Of a stretch of DNA of 64,000 bases, positions 42,346 to 55,320 are shown piece after piece. The notes beneath the pieces were generated by a model. It saw only the letters and a list, made by a program, of their open reading frames with translations, searched no databases and had not been told where the DNA came from. Origin of the DNA: Polydactylus sextarius. Lineage: Eukaryota; Chordata; Actinopteri; Polynemidae. Location of the stretch: NCBI GenBank assembly GCA_016801845.1, contig CM028923.1:7698501-7762500 (forward strand), written 5' to 3'. Position numbers and translations under genes: made by a program. Each line of letters opens with the position of its first letter. Position 1 is the stretch's first letter.

Positions 42346-43889
42346 CAACCTAATGTTGTAAATAATATAATTTGCTGTAAAATATTACTGACAGTCTGCC
42401 TGGTGAAGTTAAGGTTATGTTTGAGTTGCTGACAACTCAGTACAAGGTAGACAAAGTAGAGAAGATGGCAGCCCCCACCCCCTCTCACCTGCACACCAGC
42501 ACAGAGGGAGAAGGACAGAGGACAGCAGAGAGGATTGATACTGATCATCTGTGTTCCTCATTTTTTCCCAAAACTTTGAAGTTATGAATATTATTTATCT
42601 TACTCTTTTCAGTGAGATATTCACCGTGTACTGTATTGGGACTAAAACAGTTTTGTAGTTTGTTTAAAATAAAAATCTATTCTAACCCTGCTATGGATGT
42701 GTTCTTGTTTTTAAAGTGATACATTTTGTTTAAAGGCATGCATCTGGATGCATTGATAATCATATAAAAGTGCACCTCTAGAGGCTACATGGATGATTTT
42801 GGTGTCTATGATTTAATTAAGTGGGGGATAAAAATAAATGTTGCAGTTTCTTCAATGATAGATTTGGTGATTCAGTTTCAGAGCACTACAATTTGAGAAG
42901 GTTTTGAAAATGTCATCTTAATTGCTTAGGTTATCTTTATAGGTGAGTAAAAGCCTTTGAAAAAGATTTGTTAACACACTCACTTACAGTACACACTGAG
43001 CCAAAATTTTAGTCATGCATAACTGATGAGACCCTCAGTCTTCCCATTTCTCTGTCACTCACTCTCCTCCATGCACAGTCCATTTCTTGTTCTCTTCCAT
43101 ATCCACTTACATCCACTTAGATCCACTCTTTTTCCTGTATCTCATATACAAACTGTCTCTTCACTCTGTCACTCTCACACATACACACACTCACCATCCA
43201 GTTAGTGTCTTATCCACTTTTCTTCCAGCTAACCTGAGCTGCTGTGATGTTTTGAGCCAGGGAGCTAATCAACACTCAAGCCCCCTAGAGACACTGCCCA
43301 CATGTTAGCTGGCAACACTACCATGGTCTTACATGAGTGGAATTACGGGACACAGTACATAGTGTGTGTGCATGAGTGTGCACATAGTTCTTGTATGTGT
43401 GCTGTATGCATACTTCTACCAATCTTTCTGACAGGATGACACAGAAACAAGCACACAAGTGTACTCCATCCCTCATCGCTACGTTGTGTAGTTGCATAAA
43501 TAGAAAGAAAAGATTGGATGAAGCTCTCAAGTCTCAAGTCACCACTGCAGAATGTACAAAACACTCAGATACGCAAAAAATATTCATCTTGCGCGCACAC
43601 AACTTCTAAATCCATTCAGCAGCATTCCAGTAGTTCACATGGGAGAAGAGGTGGTGCAGCTGCAGCTGATTGGTATAAATGCCAAAGTGCCCTTTTCACT
43701 GGAAACCTTTATTTATCTCTGGGCTCTGACTTTCAGACGTCAGTGACCTAAAGTCACAGCCTTTGTTTCCCCTTGTAACATGTTTTCAACATATTTGACA
43801 CTGGGTAATGTTATCCAAATTACTGTCTAATAAAACTAGAGTCCACCCATACAAGTGTCATCCACTGTGGCTGTAGTAGAAGTAGTGTC
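42346..43889. other. Non-coding stretch, no gene seen
   Basis: No supported gene. A pyrimidine-rich patch at 43030-43180 includes short cac runs. Confidence 0.55.
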
Positions 43890-44252
43890 ACTGAGTGTTA
43901 CTCTGGTACACCTAAATGTCTCATTGGTAAGCCAAGGGCCTATCCAATGCACCTTAATACCTTCATGCCCTCCTGGTGCACCCACACGACCTGTCCTAAT
44001 ACACCCAACTGTCTCTCAAGTATGCCCATGACCCCTTCTAGCACACAAAACACTCTTTCATTCTCAGACTTGCTCTAGTAAGCCCAAGTGCCATTTGGTC
44101 CACCTAAGCATCCCTCATCAAGTGTCACTCTGGTACATACAAGTGCCATCTGGTCCACCAGAGTGCCACTGTGGTACACCCAAAAGCCTGTGTGAGCCAG
44201 CATGCTGTTTCAGTACACCCCAGAGCCTTTCTGGAACACCAAAGTGCTGCTC
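43890..44252. repeat. Degenerate 21-bp minisatellite, about 17 units
   Basis: The sequence divides into successive units of 20-21 bp with a consensus close to tgycactctggtacacccaag. The clearest are tgtcactctggtacatacaag, tgccatctggtccaccagag and tgccactgtggtacacccaaa at about 44124-44186, and the last full units at 44200-44244. Units near the left are strongly diverged, and one or two are shortened. Because 21 is a multiple of three, the minus-strand frame at 44118-44306 shows a 7-residue pattern (LGVPQWH SGGPDGT CMYQSDT), but it is short and probably not translated. Confidence 0.75.
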
Positions 44253-47200
44253 AATCAGCCTACAATAGAGGTGCCCTTCAACTCGTCTCATTGCTTTCTC
44301 CGTCATTCCTCATATTCCCTCCTGTCTTCTCTCTCCATATTTCTCCCTTTCTCCATTTCAAATTTATTAGCTATGACAAAAGGAGGAAACATAAAAAGCC
44401 GTCACTGTCAATCACATGAGAACAAATACACTGAATGGGGGGAAAAAAACAAACTTATATTTCTGGGAGCGGGTACTCTCATTTGCCAAACAAGAAATGG
44501 AAGACAAGCAAAAGGAGATATAGTCTCAGACAAAATGTGAGAAATAGATGAGGACAGGAGTGGAGAAAATGAAGAGTAAGAAAAAAAATATTTCTTGTTC
44601 TTCCAAAATGAATTTCAAGGCTCATCTGCTCTGGGTGATGTTGGCGTTCACAGCCTAACAACTCCCGATAAACACAAACTCAGCTTTTAGAGGACAACCA
44701 GCCAAAATCATTTGTTATATGAGCGTAGACAGAGAGAATGGAGGGCAGGACAGACTTAAGGAAATCAGAGAGAGGCAAACAACAACAACAACAAAAAAAA
44801 GGTTTTAAGAGAAGGGAAGTGACTCATTTTCAGCACAGACTATAATATTTAAAGTGAATGAGTACAAAGTTACATCTGATGGAAAAGAAGTGATAGAAGT
44901 GATGGTCAGAACTACAAATATGAGCTGTAATTAATCAGTTTTAAAATATCTCAAGTGCATAATTTTCACAATAGTGTTGTATGACATGTTATTAGGTTTA
45001 GTGTTGATATACTGACAGACTTAGACTACTACAGTCATATATTACTTTCCACTCTTAACCTTTTGATTTCAATCATTGCTTCTTTTTCTCTCTCATCCTT
45101 CCTATTATCTCATAAAAGGTTCATATCAGACTCAGATGGTTTCTAAAAGAGAGAGAAGTTAAAGTTTATCACTCAATCTACTTACTCCTCTAAAGCTTAA
45201 CTACAATGTCTGAGGCCACAATAAAGACAGAATGAAGACACTAAGAGCTGATAGGACTCAATTGCCTGAAGCCTGACAGCTCAATGCCACTATGACTGAG
45301 GAGTTAGTGAAGCAGGTATATGTGTGCTAAAGTCTGTATGAGAAAAAAAGCAGTAATATTTTAAACCAATGTCAAAAACTCTGCAAGCAAGCGTCGCTGA
45401 AGATGCCTGCTGGTTGTACTTGTACATCTGCCATAAAGCCTGTTCCTGGATTGGACTATATAACCATCACCCAATGTATTGCTGACTGACCGAAGTCAGG
45501 GTGTTTGAGTGGTGTGTGTGTGTGTGTCAGTAGGCTTCAATGCTAGTGTTTCTAGGTTTTTTGTGTGTTTCTGTTTGTGTGTTGGTGCCAGTCAGCCATG
45601 ACAGGAGGAGAGAATTAAAAGCCGTAGGCACAGAGAGACCTTCTCACATACCAATGTGGTGTGTGTGTGTGCGCATACACGTGTGTGGGTGTATGTCTGT
45701 AGAGAGTGACCTTCTCTCCAGACTAGTGTCACAGACGGTTGGTTTTGGTACCAGCCCTTTGGCTTTATAGAGGCCTATGGGCGACGTATACTACCGTCTG
45801 GGAGAGAGAGTTTAAATGTGAGAGTGTGCGTAGGTGTGTGTTTATGTGAGTGCACGCCAGCTCTATTAGTACAAGCTCTTCCCTTTACCAAGCCACCCCC
45901 ACATGGTTTACTTTCTTGCTCGTTCACTCCAACAATATTTTTTTACTGTTGTTCTACTCTGAAATGTCAAAGATGTGGTTTAGGTTATCCTTCCCTTTCC
46001 TTACTCCTCCTCTGAAAAATAAAACTTATTTTGCAATTCTGATAAGGGAAGAAAAGCAACAGAGTAACTGGTCTGGCTTTGCTGTTCAAAGACATTATCT
46101 CTGATGTCTTTCACAAATACAAAACATACATTTGTTTAGACATCATGAAAAAAATGTCATAAACTGAGAACTTGCCTGAGAATAAACCAATTTCTTAGTT
46201 TTCTCCAGTACCAAGTAACTCGGTAATATTTGTCTTAACAGCAGCAATTTGACAAAACATAAACAAATATAAAGATGATAACATTAACAGCTACTGACTT
46301 ACCAGACCAGAATAAATGCTTGCCTCTACAGCATCAAGTTTCATCCCTTTATTAGATTAAAGGCCATCGTTAACTCTAACTTCTGTTTCTATCACTTCTT
46401 TTTTTTCCCAAACAAAAGAGACTGAAACAGATTTGGTTAAACTTGGCCAAATCAGCTGCAGCTTTTACATGAAAACAGAAGTAAGTCCATACCTTAAGAA
46501 AGCGCAGAAACCAGGGAATGAACGAGCAAGTAAGGAAGAGTGAACGTAGGATGAAAAAGCACAGAGAAAAATGAAATGTGTTTTTACCTTTCCATGAGGT
46601 TAACTGCACTTGGGAATAACTGATGAATTTTTAAAAAGATGTGTAGCCCATCCTTCCTTTCCATGTATGCCATCTTAAACCAAGTACTCATCCATTCATT
46701 CATCCATCCGTCCATATATAAATAATCAACAAGGAGAGAATGCTTGAGTAATGCTAGTGGCCAAGAGTTTACAGGGAGTGTTATGAGGCAGACCTAATGT
46801 TACAGTCTGTGCCAATCAATGATGAAATCAGAAATCAGAGGGCAATTTGTATAAATACAAAAGGGACTTGTCTGTGTTTCATCAGTATCTTCAAAGCATA
46901 ACAGTTGACTAGCCCTTTATCTGAATGAACGGAATATGAAGTTCCTGAATGAACAGAAGACCTAGGACTCCTCAGTCAGACAATTAGTAAGAGCTCACAT
47001 TAGAGTTTGTTACTTATTCGTCATGTCCACTCATTAAATCTTATTCTCAGTGCGCATATGTTCATGTAAGATATTCTTGAATTTTAAACGAATCCTCTCT
47101 GTGGTCATGAGGCAACTATGCTTTATATTCAGCTCAGTCATGCACATCCTCTGCTACATACATAAACACTGACACTCTCTGTTAGTGTCTCTCTGCCTCT

Positions 47201-49339
47201 CTCTCACATACACACACTTTCTCTCAGAGCCTCCATAGGCTCAATTAAAAAGTCATAATTACTGCCAGACAGAATAGAAAGCAGAATTTATTTTTTAACC
47301 CAGGCTACAAATTTCACTGCATTAACGTCCCTAAACACGACAGTAAAGGTAAAGGAGCTGAGGGAGGAGATGAAAGCAGAGTACGAAATGTAGACAATGA
47401 AAATAGTTATTGGAGGAAATTAGAAACGTGTTTCAGAAAGATGAAGGGAGGAAGTGGTGAGTGTGGTGGTTAATTTAGTTAATTTAGCAAAAGCAACGTA
47501 ACCATCAAATATGTATGAACCAATTGCACATTCTTAATCACACATACATAAAAAATGGAAATATTATGAATAATCCTTCAAACCTCATTATCTAATGTCA
47601 GTATAGTCACACTATGATTAATTACACACGCACAGGAATAAGCATATGTGGCACTAGGACTTTATTTGGCCCTCTGCATGTTTCACAGATGGTTTAAAAA
47701 AAGGCCTCAGCAGCAAAAACTAACAAGTCTCCACCTCATCCTCAGCAAATGGGTGATTTAAAAACAGCATAATTTCATCTAATTTGCCTCAAAATCTATC
47801 TGAGTGTAGCACTAATATGTATGACTGCTGTTTTTGTGATGATAGGTACCCAAAAAACATTTACTGCCGTCAACACATCCAAGACAGGGACAGATGTGAA
47901 GCCAAATGTAAAAATACCTCTTCAATGTACCTCTTCAAGTACCTCTTCAATGTGAACACACACAGAAACCATACACTGTGGACAATTTATTCATTTGTTT
48001 GTTTTCTGTTTTTCATGCAATTTGGCAAGTTAGTTAAACAGCGGCAGCCATGAAACTGGAAGGTCAAAGACTAACCACAGTGTTGGTCAATGTGTCTATC
48101 AACAGCAATACGTCCTGTCAAAGTGTCCTTGAGCAAAGATGCATTTTACACAATTAGTACTTTGACATTTCAGCTCTTCTGAGCTATAAAAAAGTCCTCG
48201 CTATCCTGTCACCTTCAGTGTATGATGTTATGACAGTATTTCTACTGCTGCTCTGTATCTTCTGATGGATCACCCTTACCAGACCCATCAATGTGACTGG
48301 GACTTTCAATTGCTGCTTATTTCACTGGGGAGTAAGGAATCACTTAGTTGATGCGCTAGGCTCATTACTCAGTTTTTATTTTATGCTTTATTAAAAATCA
48401 AGCAACAAATCAAATTATTTTTTTCTTTAAACTGTGACAAACAGTTGAAAAAAAACATTAAAACTGAAACCTATTCAAATATTTAATTACACAATCTATG
48501 TGATTAAATGTTTGGTCAGAACTTCTATGATTTACCATTTATACTTTTTAATTACTTGGAGGATTCACGGTTGCAGCGATTAGCAACTATTTTGTGTTTT
48601 CTCTATGGCGTTAATAAGAGGCATCTTTGCCAGCGGCCAACATCATTTACTGTAGCCTGCTGTGATCAGTGTCCTAAAGCAAGAAGCAAACCAGTTTATG
48701 GTGCAAAGTAATATCTAATAAATGGAATATAAATAAATGGTGAGTAGGGGTTTATCCATATACCTTGATAATCCTATTTCATCTAACTTAAGAGTAAACT
48801 CAGCATTTAGTAGCTAATGATTCATCAGACAACTCTACCCAAGTAACAGACAGTTTGCCAGTAGACACAGGACATAGACTTGTTAGACATTTACAATATA
48901 ATGAAGTTGTCTGAGGGAAATTGACTAATTCAGAGCTCCAACTGGAGGTACTATGATGAGTTTAAGTGAACTGAACTGCTCTTAAATGACCTGAAAGTGA
49001 ACTGACCCTGAAAGATACTCAAAGAGACAGAGCTTGGAGAGGCAGGAGCAAGACTGATGTGCTAGCTAATGTGAAACTGTAAGTGCATATGATATGTTGG
49101 TTATGGCAACTCACTACACCTGCTGCTGTACCACACAATCACATGCACACACCATCAAACACACATACATGCACACTCCACCCTTGCTGTCTCTGCCTGC
49201 CAAAATCCTGCTATGGCAGCATAAAGTTGACAAGGGCTCAACTTGACACATCTTCCTCTCACTTTTTCTCTGCATTTCACTGTTGTTCACCATGTCTCTC
49301 TCAAAGGAATATCAACACAAACATTGACCTGACTATAAA

Positions 49340-49341
<2 letters not shown>
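44253..49341. other. Non-coding stretch with minor repeats
   Basis: About 5 kb without a supported gene. It contains an aac run (44779-44794), TG-rich patches at 45510-45528 and 45660-45690, cat runs near 46690-46712, and a 13-bp tandem at 47915-47952. Confidence 0.6.
47915..47952. repeat. 12-13 bp tandem repeat, three units
   Basis: tacctcttcaatg, tacctcttcaag, tacctcttcaatg in direct succession. Confidence 0.9.

Positions 49342-49373
<32 letters not shown>
49342..49373. repeat. (GT)16 microsatellite
   Basis: Perfect 32-bp GT run. It lies in the middle of a 166-codon frame that is otherwise unrecognised. Confidence 0.97.
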
Positions 49374-49377
<4 letters not shown>

Positions 49378-49621
49378 TTCTGCTAATTCTATTCAATGTT
49401 TCAGTCTTCTTCCCCGTTTTCTCAAATGTGTGTATAAAAACACACATTTTACTATCCCTGGCTGAGATGAATGTTTGTTTCTGTATTGCACATTCCATCA
49501 GCCTGAATGTGGTGTGTGTGGGTTTATGCCCAGAGAGTCATACCTCAAGGCAGTCTGTTATCACCAATAGCCTGCTAAATTAATCAGTGCCCCTCAGGCC
49601 TCCTGACCACACCCCAGACGT

Positions 49622-49647
49622 ACACACACACACACACACACACACAC
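49622..49647. repeat. (AC)13 microsatellite
   Basis: Perfect 26-bp AC run. Confidence 0.97.
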
Positions 49648-52074
49648 TCATACTACAGAGGCATCACTCACTGACTCAAACAGGCCCAACAGCACCCCAT
49701 GGAGAAATATTAAGACCAGGTGAGAGATATCCAACACACACTCGTATACAACTACACAAACAAAGGCAAATAGAAACAAACACACACTTAGATGAGTACA
49801 AGGGAGAGCAAGCATGGATTTGAAATGGCTGTTATTTTGCTATAAATGTTGAACAAGACAGAGAGAGCAATACAGACACATTGCAATAAAGAAACACAAG
49901 TGGTTGAGGAATGTTGTGCTTTTGTGCGTAACAGGCAGCATGTGTGTCTGTGTGCAGCACAGAAATACATGTCACTGAGTTAGTTATGAATATAAACACA
50001 CAAGGAGTATGGGTGAGCTTTGAAATCCTTGTGCCTGCATGCATGTGTGCGTACGTGCATGCGCACACTGCAGCAGTGTAAATCTAATTCCCATTTCCAT
50101 AATGGCACCTCCAACTGAGGAACGCCCATCCCTGCTTCCTCCCATTTCTTGCGCTCTCTCTGTCTCTGACACACACACACACCAGAAGTACACAGATTTA
50201 AAACCTATTCAAACATCCTCTGTCCCTCAAAGTACATTGTCCAATATCACATATACATGCAAAATATACTTACACTACTAATAAATACACACACAGAGGA
50301 AGAGGGACAGATGAACTGTATCTTCTAAAGAACACATGCTTTGTTTGTGAGGCAGGGTCTGGTACAAATATATTATGCTGATCAAAATGTAGCCATAAAG
50401 CAGCATTTATCTATTTTACCAGGTATGGGGAGGCCAACAGAAAAACAGTTGCTATATCAACAGCTGTGACTAAATTGCAACCAAACAATTGTCTACTTTC
50501 ATGACACAGGGCAGTATCAGCATTTGTTTCTAGTCACGTAACTTCACATATACTGAATTCAAGCTTAGCACTCCTTTCACTGGAGTTAAAAAAAGATTAA
50601 CGCGCTAGATGTTCAACTATGTTTACCAATGTGGTGCTGTGCAGGGTGAATATGTTGAGTTAATCAGAACTTTTAATGAAAGCAACTACCAACAACATTT
50701 GAAAAAGACTAGTTGTAAAAATGTAAAGATTTTACTACTGATACAATTCTAAAAAAAAGGAATGCAGAGTTGCAGAATTATTTCTTTGTGGTTTCAGGGC
50801 TCTCGGTGTCCCTGCTCATATTACAGCAATCTAATGTATGCAACTGAATGATGATTTATACAGTTTTACAAAACATACAACAGAACTCGGGTTGCAGAAT
50901 TCAACAGAACTCAAGTTCAAGCAGGGCTGCAGTAAACCAGAATTATATGCAGTCACCAAACTGTCACCAACTATAAAAGACTGAAAGCACAAATGGAGAC
51001 TATGGAGGCTTAAGGCCTTCCAGCAATACTGGAAAATACTGGTAAAACCTTTTTTTCCCCATTTGTACTTCTACCTGAGCCAGTTCCCTCTGCATTGCAC
51101 ACTCTCAACTGCAATATGACAATGTGAAGGTGAATACAGATGTGACAGTGTAGGTATACAATGGCCAGTATTACAGTGCAGCTGCATGCTGTAATAAAAC
51201 CTTAAATGGCTTCAGTATCCTTTCACTGATATAAATTTGTACCTTATATTAGTGCACACTACTTTTATGATGGATGGATACATCTGCATCTGGTCTCAAG
51301 ATGGCTTATTATGCATCGCCTATATATTTTTGTTTTTAAACATGCGCCTTTATACAGCAAACCAACCCACACACAATTTCTCTTCATGTTCTTCTGTGCT
51401 AATAGCAGACATTATTCACAGCACACTACACAACACTATGTTGTTTATGTTATATTCACAAATCACACAACACTCCACACAAGACACAAACGAGGAAAAA
51501 AAGGAAGGGCTGTTTTATTCAGAGAATAAAGAAAATAAACAATAATTTGGTCTTTGGTGGTTTTACGTTCTCTGGGTACAAACCAACTGAGGAACACAGT
51601 GCAAGCCCATGATTTATATATCCACTGATGCCTATTTAGTTTATATAATAAAACGTGGATACTACTGTTCATTTCATCAGATGAGACAAAATATGTTTTA
51701 TCAACAAACATTTTTTTCCATGACGATATCTTTGGTCTAAAACACTAACAAAGACTTTTTTAACATATTTGTTGATGAAAAAGGACGAGAAGAAAGTGTT
51801 TTGCATGGAATAAAAACTAAAATAAAATCTCCTTTAGAGTCATCTCCAAATGACTATACATGCACAGCAGCTCTTTTTCCTGCATGTGAAGCATATGGCT
51901 GCAAGTCTGCGTCCTCAAAGTACAAAGGGATTAAAGTTCTCCGTCGCCCGTCGGATTTCCATCAGTTGGAGTCAAAGGCATGTTTGAAATAAATGCGGAT
52001 CTAATGAGAATTAAAACCGTGTTCATGGTTCTTGTAGCATTTGTGTTTCCACTGAGACCCCAGTCACTGACAGT
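49648..52074. other. Non-coding stretch, no gene seen
   Basis: No supported gene; only short CA/TG patches (for example 50039-50070 and 50170-50182). Confidence 0.6.
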
Positions 52075-52099
52075 GGGGGGTGGGTGGGTGGGTGGGGGG
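52075..52099 (+). other. G-quadruplex motif with single-base loops
   Basis: Runs of 6, 3, 3, 3 and 6 G are separated by single T residues. This arrangement is expected to form a very stable parallel quadruplex on the plus strand. Confidence 0.9.
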
Positions 52100-52174
52100 T
52101 GTTGGACGACTTTACCGATCCTCTTCTCTGCAACCACTTCATCACATTATTATTAATAAACTACATGCTGCAGT

Positions 52175-52224
52175 CTGTGTGTGTGTGCGTGTGTGTGTGT
52201 AAGACAGAGAGAGAGAGAGAGAGA
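52175..52224. repeat. Compound (TG)n-(GA)n repeat
   Basis: About 13 TG units with one cg interruption (52175-52200), then ten GA units (52206-52224), just downstream of the G-quadruplex motif. Confidence 0.9.
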
Positions 52225-54561
52225 ACTGTCCATACACTAATGGTCCATACACAGAGAGTGTGAAAATAAACAGAATTTACAATGGTTTTCTTGGTTTAAA
52301 ACCAGGAAAACAAAAGTTAAGACCATGTGTGAGTGTCATTTGAAGAATGACACGAATTATTTTTTTACACTTCTACCAGTTTTGAATATGAGTCCTAAAC
52401 CGACACTGAGAAGCAACATCCATGAAACCAAATATTTTGTTTTATTTGTATGTGTTTGTCGCCATTTTTACAGCCTGTTTTCAAACTTTTTTTTTTTACC
52501 ACTAAAGTAAATAAATGCCTTTTCACTGTGTATAAATCTTGTTATGGTGACAGTGTTCATAGCAGCAGCACAGCGACATGAATGTGGAAAATGCAGGGAC
52601 AAAAGCGTACTTTAATAAACTAGAAACTGACAGTTATGAAAACTCATCTCTCGTTCTCTTGTCAGCAACCGTCTCACAGAATATTAGACACTGAAGGTTT
52701 CACCTGACTGAATAAACTTGTTTATGGCTGCAGCAGGACATGTTGATCTATAGTTACATCTGTCCAACTTTGAGTATCTTCAGTCACGGCCTACAGTTGT
52801 AAAATAGAAAATGATACACTGCATTCTGCCTCCATCTGCTGAGCTGTTGACACTTAACTGCTAGGGGAGTGGAGGGTGGAGGGGATTAGGCGTTTTTTGT
52901 TTAAAAAAAAAAAAAAACAGGATGTTTTGGTTTGGATTACAAGATGGGCCATTAAACTATAAGCTTGGCAAAGACCCTGGAGCAGGACCAGAAGGTTTTA
53001 CTTCTCTATAAAACTATTCCCAAACTACAAAACAAAAAGACAACAGCAACAGTGTGAATGTGTACCATGTGAGTTTCTTTGCCCAAGCGTGCATCCCTGT
53101 GCGTACGTGTGCGCCTCTTTGTGTGTGCAAAACTCATTTTACCATGCATAAACCTTGGCCAGTGTCCAGCTCCACTTGGACAGAGCTCACTGAGAGAAGG
53201 AAAAGACTTGTCTTGTCTTAGCAGTTAAATCCCCTCTGAGACAGCAAGTGAAACACGCTCCAAGAGTTTTATGTATTGTTGCGAAGCTGCCTTTTTATGG
53301 AGTTAAGCAGTGGTAAGCACCCCCAAAGGCTTTCTCAATCGCCTTGCCAACAGGTACTATGATACACAGGCTTCAGTTCACACAGAGACCATCAGAAGGA
53401 AAGCTATATCAACTGTTTGCAGAGGATTAGGAAATTACAATTAAACTAAATCATGTACACCAAATTAGAATTGGTTGTACAAAACAGTCAATAAATTACA
53501 GGGAAGATCTTTTCTCTATTCAGAGGACTTGTTTGCAAATTCAATTATTAGTGCTTAATTATGTAAATTTCAATTCCAGGTGTGTAAATGCACTTTAAAT
53601 TTTATTAGTAACAGTTTCACTCGCACTCCTCACAAATGTATCATGCAATACTGCAATTAACAGATGTTTATTTTCATTACAATATTTTTCCTTAGAGACA
53701 TCATGTGACATGTATTATTTTCTGCGTACTGCTTCTGTTCTGAGAGTAAATCAATGGTAAATAAATGTATTTTTTGTGCTGCATAAATGACAGCGGTAAA
53801 TAATGACTTCTGTCTAACATAAACAACAATTCTCTACACAGGTTTGCTGGTATCTTCAAGACTTGATACACTCGCACTAGGCTCACGCTTATCTGTGTAT
53901 AATATTTCTAAGGTGAAAATCTCCCAACAACAGGAGTTGTTCATCCAACATATAACAAGAGTGGAGCCACATCTATTATGTGTCCAGTCTATGACATCAA
54001 CCAAATTGAGGATATAATTGAAAACTGATGTGGTACTGCATTAAACAACTATATTTAAGTGAGAGTACCTATATCCTGGTGGAAAAGTGGCTGAATGTAC
54101 CTAGATGACACTGTAATTAGCATATTCATGACATGATTGCGTCATATTTGCATTCTGTCTAGAGTCAGCAGCTTTCAACCTTTATCTGTTTGCTTGTCTC
54201 CTACTCTCTGTGCTCACATACACAGTTTTTTAATACAGCAGAATTTCCAAAAAAGCTGTTCTCACTCACCCCTTTTTTCCTATTGTCAGCTAATGGAAGG
54301 AGTATGAAATAGTGACTGAAACAAGGACCATTAAGACTACATGTTACCCAGCTTACTTCCTGCTGCTGCGCTGCTAAAATCATTGTCTTTATAACTGTGA
54401 CCTTGTCTAACAAAATCATTGCGCACATAAATTAAAGGCAATGTCTGTGCTACAATTTCAACTATATTTACTTGTAAGATGATCACTCACAGAAAAAGTT
54501 AGATGCTCTAACTGTTTTTTTAATGAAACACAGAGTAGCCCATATTGCACAAGATTGACAA
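52225..54561. other. Non-coding stretch, no gene seen
   Basis: No supported gene. An A-run of about 15 lies near 52902-52917. Confidence 0.6.
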
Positions 54562-54887
54562 TAGAGCTGAAACAATTAATCGATTAACTCGAATAATTCG
54601 ATTTGCAAAAAATGATGGAGGCAATTTTTCCCAAATCAATGCGTTGTTTAATTCGCTGTGTTTATTTTTTTGTCCAATTCGCTTGTGTTTCACACGGACC
54701 ATTATGACGCATTGGGACGCACTGCTTATGTTAAACGGAGTAATACCACTGAAAATCACCGGGGCAGTGTTGCGGAGTACAGCTCAAATGCAACCAATGA
54801 GGGGAACAAAGAAAAAGAAGACAACAGAAATGTTTGACCACATACTGCGATGTATTTAACCGCCGCTCAAACCACCGCGGTGTGCTA

Positions 54888-54919
<32 letters not shown>

Positions 54920-55320
54920 TCGCTTTCTTCGAATGTGCGCTGTGATCTCCTTCACTGTCGCCATGTTTGTTAGTATTTGAAATTTACGTGGGAGCTCAGA
55001 ACTCTGCACTCGGCTCTGCCCTCTAGAGGATGTGTTGTTAACAACCAAAAAACTGCAAGAGTTGAGTTTATTTTTATTTGTCTAAGGACTTATTTTTAAT
55101 TCATTTGTTTGAGATGGCACTGAAATACAACTTTTTTTACATTTTGATTGTTTTTTGTAAGAAGAATTCAAGAGTAAAAGCTAAAATAGAATAGAATAAA
55201 ACAATTAAAATTAGTTGCTTACTTTTAGACTTGTCTTCTTTGTAATTTCGTAAGTTTTTTGTCATTTTTTTTATTAGATTACTCGATTAATCAGTGAAAT
55301 AATCGATAAAATAATACTTT
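54562..55320. mobile_element. hAT-like non-autonomous transposon relic
   Basis: The left end tagagctgaaacaattaatc, then gattaactcgaataattcg, is a typical terminus of a very common fish hAT-like repeat. The right part (attactcgattaatcagtg, then aaataatcgataaaataata) is its inverse but lacks the last conserved bases, so the right boundary is approximate and no target duplication could be assigned. The interior has no transposase. A run of 26 T lies at 54889-54914, and the 104- and 105-codon frames crossing it are not recognised. Confidence 0.7.
54889..54914. repeat. T26 homopolymer
   Basis: Run of 26 T inside the hAT-like relic. Confidence 0.95.

Noticed and set aside
49083..49583. 166-codon plus-strand frame with a hydrophobic middle
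   Set aside because: It spans a GT microsatellite (Val-Cys run) and contains no recognisable domain; the hydrophobic character comes from T-rich sequence.
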